From NCBI GenBank assembly GCA_007132825.1, contig SLNX01000245.1, forward strand, positions 1 to 6,729: a stretch of 6,729 nucleotides of DNA, written 5' to 3'. The notes beneath the pieces were generated by a model. It saw only the letters and a list, made by a program, of their open reading frames with translations, was not told where the DNA came from and searched no databases. Position 1 is the stretch's first letter; every line of letters starts with the position of its first letter. Positions 5,237-6,729 of this stretch are shown piece by piece. This DNA is from Bacteroidales bacterium (GTDB taxonomy: Bacteria; Bacteroidota; Bacteroidia; Bacteroidales; UBA7960). Both the position numbers and the translations under genes were made by a program.

Positions 5237-6729
5237 ATGAAAAAGTTATTTGATAAAACTCGTCGTCTGCAAACAATAGTGATGGCAATGGTGTTTGCCA
5301 TTGCTACCCTTGTTCTTACAAGCGCAGGAAGCCGGAATTTTGAGATTACCAGGAACCTCGACATTTTTTCCACCCTCTTTCGTGAGCTTGTGGTTAATTA
5401 TGTTGATGACATAAATGTCTCTGAAGTGATGCGAAAGGGGATTGATGAAATGCTTGAGTCACTCGATCCTTATACAGTGTTTATATCGGAAGCGGAGATA
5501 GAGGATGCAAGATTCATGACAACAGGCCAGTATGGGGGCATTGGTGCCAGGGTGAGTGAGCGGAACAACCGTATGATGATCAGGGAAGCGTATCAGGATT
5601 TCCCAGCCTATAAAGCAGGGTTGCAACCCGGCGATATCATTCTCGAAATCAACGGGCAATCTCTTGAAGGCAGGTCTGAGGATGAAGTGCGCACCTTCTT
5701 GCAAGGGCAACCTGGCACTACCATTAATCTTCTTTTTGAAAGAGATGGCCAGCAGTCAAATATTAGCCTGGAACGCGAAGTGATCCGCATTCCGAACATC
5801 CCACACTTTAGTATGCTCGATGAGAACACTGCATACGTCAAACTGACCGGTTTTACACGTCGCGCCAGCCGAGAGGTCAGGGATGCGCTTGTTGAACTGA
5901 AGGAGGAAAACGAGGTGCAGCATGTTATCCTTGACCTGAGAGGCAATGGTGGTGGTTTGCTGCATGAAGCGGTCAATATTGCAAACCTTTTCCTTGACAA
6001 GGGTAAACTGATCGTTAATACCAAAGGTCGTCTTGAAGACCGGACATCAACACACAGCACATTGAATGATCCGCTGGATAGGGAAATCCCCCTCGTTGTG
6101 CTGACCGACAGGGCCAGTGCGTCGGCTTCCGAAATTGTTGCAGGTGCCATCCAGGATTATGACCGTGGCGTTGTGATCGGTAATCGCACATTCGGGAAAG
6201 GGCTTGTCCAGAATGTAGTGCCACTCAGTTACAACACACAGCTTAAGGTAACAATTGCCGAATACTTTATCCCAAGCGGCCGTGGCATACAGGCAATCAA
6301 TTATGCCGAAAGACGCCCCGATGGAAGCGTTGCTCAAATTCCGGATTCGCTGAAGGTAGCTTTCGAAACGTTGGCCGGCCGAAAGGTTTACGACGGTGGT
6401 GGTATCGATCCCGATATCGTTGTTGACCGACCCGAAAGAGGAGCTGTGATCACCGCCCTGCAAAGGCAGTTTATGATTTTTGATTTTGCCAATCGCTATT
6501 ACAAAGAGCACGAAAGCATAGAAGAACCAACGTCATTCCATATTACCGACGCGATTTACGCCGACTTTAAAGATTTTCTTGAAGCGAATGATTTTTCTTA
6601 CGAAACTGATAGTGAGCGTCTGCTTAACAGACTAAAAGCTGCCACTGAAAGGGAAAATTACTACGACGCGGTTTCTGCTGAAATTACAAGACTATCTGAG
6701 ATTGTTGAACAGGAAAAAACGCGAGACCT
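5237..6729 (+). CDS. S41A C-terminal processing peptidase (3' end beyond window)
   Basis: A serine peptidase of the Prc/CtpA type, which cleaves exported or membrane-associated proteins near their C-termini. The frame is open from ATG at 5237 to the window edge (497 codons). An N-terminal signal or anchor helix (about 14-29) follows a basic start, so the enzyme should act in the periplasm. A helical region has the SLDPYTVFIS motif (75-84). The PDZ domain spans about 96-172, with YGGIGARV (99-106) and the AGLQPGDIILEING block (127-140). The peptidase core includes ILDLRGNGGGLL (231-242), nucleophile Ser296 in ASASASEIVAGA (293-304) and general-base Lys321 in FGKGLVQ, 25 residues apart as in E. 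coli Prc (Ser452/Lys477). The substrate-binding segment TIAEYFIPSGRGIQ (about 335-348) is present. A charged helical C-terminal extension (about 420 onward) continues past the window, as in larger Bacteroidota S41 proteins. It lies 93 bp after yidD across the repeat tract. The exact ctp/prc symbol cannot be assigned. Confidence 0.95.
   Translation, partial: MKKLFDKTRRLQTIVMAMVFAIATLVLTSAGSRNFEITRNLDIFSTLFRELVVNYVDDINVSEVMRKGIDEMLESLDPYTVFISEAEIEDARFMTTGQYGGIGARVSERNNRMMIREAYQDFPAYKAGLQPGDIILEINGQSLEGRSEDEVRTFLQGQPGTTINLLFERDGQQSNISLEREVIRIPNIPHFSMLDENTAYVKLTGFTRRASREVRDALVELKEENEVQHVILDLRGNGGGLLHEAVNIANLFLDKGKLIVNTKGRLEDRTSTHSTLNDPLDREIPLVVLTDRASASASEIVAGAIQDYDRGVVIGNRTFGKGLVQNVVPLSYNTQLKVTIAEYFIPSGRGIQAINYAERRPDGSVAQIPDSLKVAFETLAGRKVYDGGGIDPDIVVDRPERGAVITALQRQFMIFDFANRYYKEHESIEEPTSFHITDAIYADFKDFLEANDFSYETDSERLLNRLKAATERENYYDAVSAEITRLSEIVEQEKTRD

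Noticed and set aside
5608..6150. A 180-codon minus-strand open frame with a Ser/Arg-rich product, plus a second overlapping one at 6047-6511.
   Set aside because: Both are antisense to the PDZ and peptidase domains of the S41 gene, whose catalytic residues are intact. Composition is biased and no motif is visible.
1..6729. AGACCT occurs at both extreme ends of the window, suggesting a terminal repeat or circular contig.
   Set aside because: Six bases are well within chance. Both ends lie inside unrelated open genes that simply run off the window.

Overview
The window looks like chromosomal DNA from a member of the Bacteroidota, probably an environmental or gut-type Bacteroidia. The evidence is a gingipain-type C25 peptidase with a signal peptide, a DUF4271 membrane protein directly upstream of hemD, the hemD-rnpA-yidD gene order, a TAnnTTTG promoter-like box, and mostly absent Shine-Dalgarno sequences. 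No genus can be assigned from what is visible.

Left part (1-2371, minus strand): the first 790 codons of a large secreted cysteine peptidase of family C25. Its C-terminus lies beyond the window edge. The order is signal peptide, C25 propeptide, catalytic domain with the His/Cys pair, an Ig-like domain, and the start of a further beta-sandwich domain. From recalled RgpB residues, the S1-pocket Asp and the processing Arg both appear conserved, which suggests an Arg-specific, self-maturing enzyme. Such proteins are normally exported by the type IX secretion system, but the C-terminal sorting domain cannot be seen here.

Divergent intergenic region (2372-2586): a 9-bp perfect inverted repeat and a TATCTTTG promoter box just upstream of the rightward gene.

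Middle (2587-5143, plus strand): a DUF4271 integral membrane protein; a 182-bp gap; then a compact hemD-rnpA-yidD group with gaps of 29 and 12 nt. The group links a uroporphyrinogen-III synthase family protein (tetrapyrrole synthesis), the protein subunit of RNase P (tRNA 5' maturation), and YidD (membrane-protein insertion). hemD must begin at a TTG codon, behind an unusually strong Shine-Dalgarno.

Right part (5144-6729): a 93-bp spacer built almost entirely of degenerate 7-nt and 8-nt tandem repeats, then a C-terminal processing peptidase (S41A) with PDZ domain and Ser/Lys dyad. Its 3' end runs off the window after 497 codons.

No RNA gene, CRISPR array, insertion sequence or phage gene was seen. 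The window is mainly ordinary Bacteroidota housekeeping sequence next to a secreted peptidase. I did not find a convincing new multi-gene system. The items most worth checking are the predicted Arg specificity of the C25 enzyme and the phased repeats after yidD.
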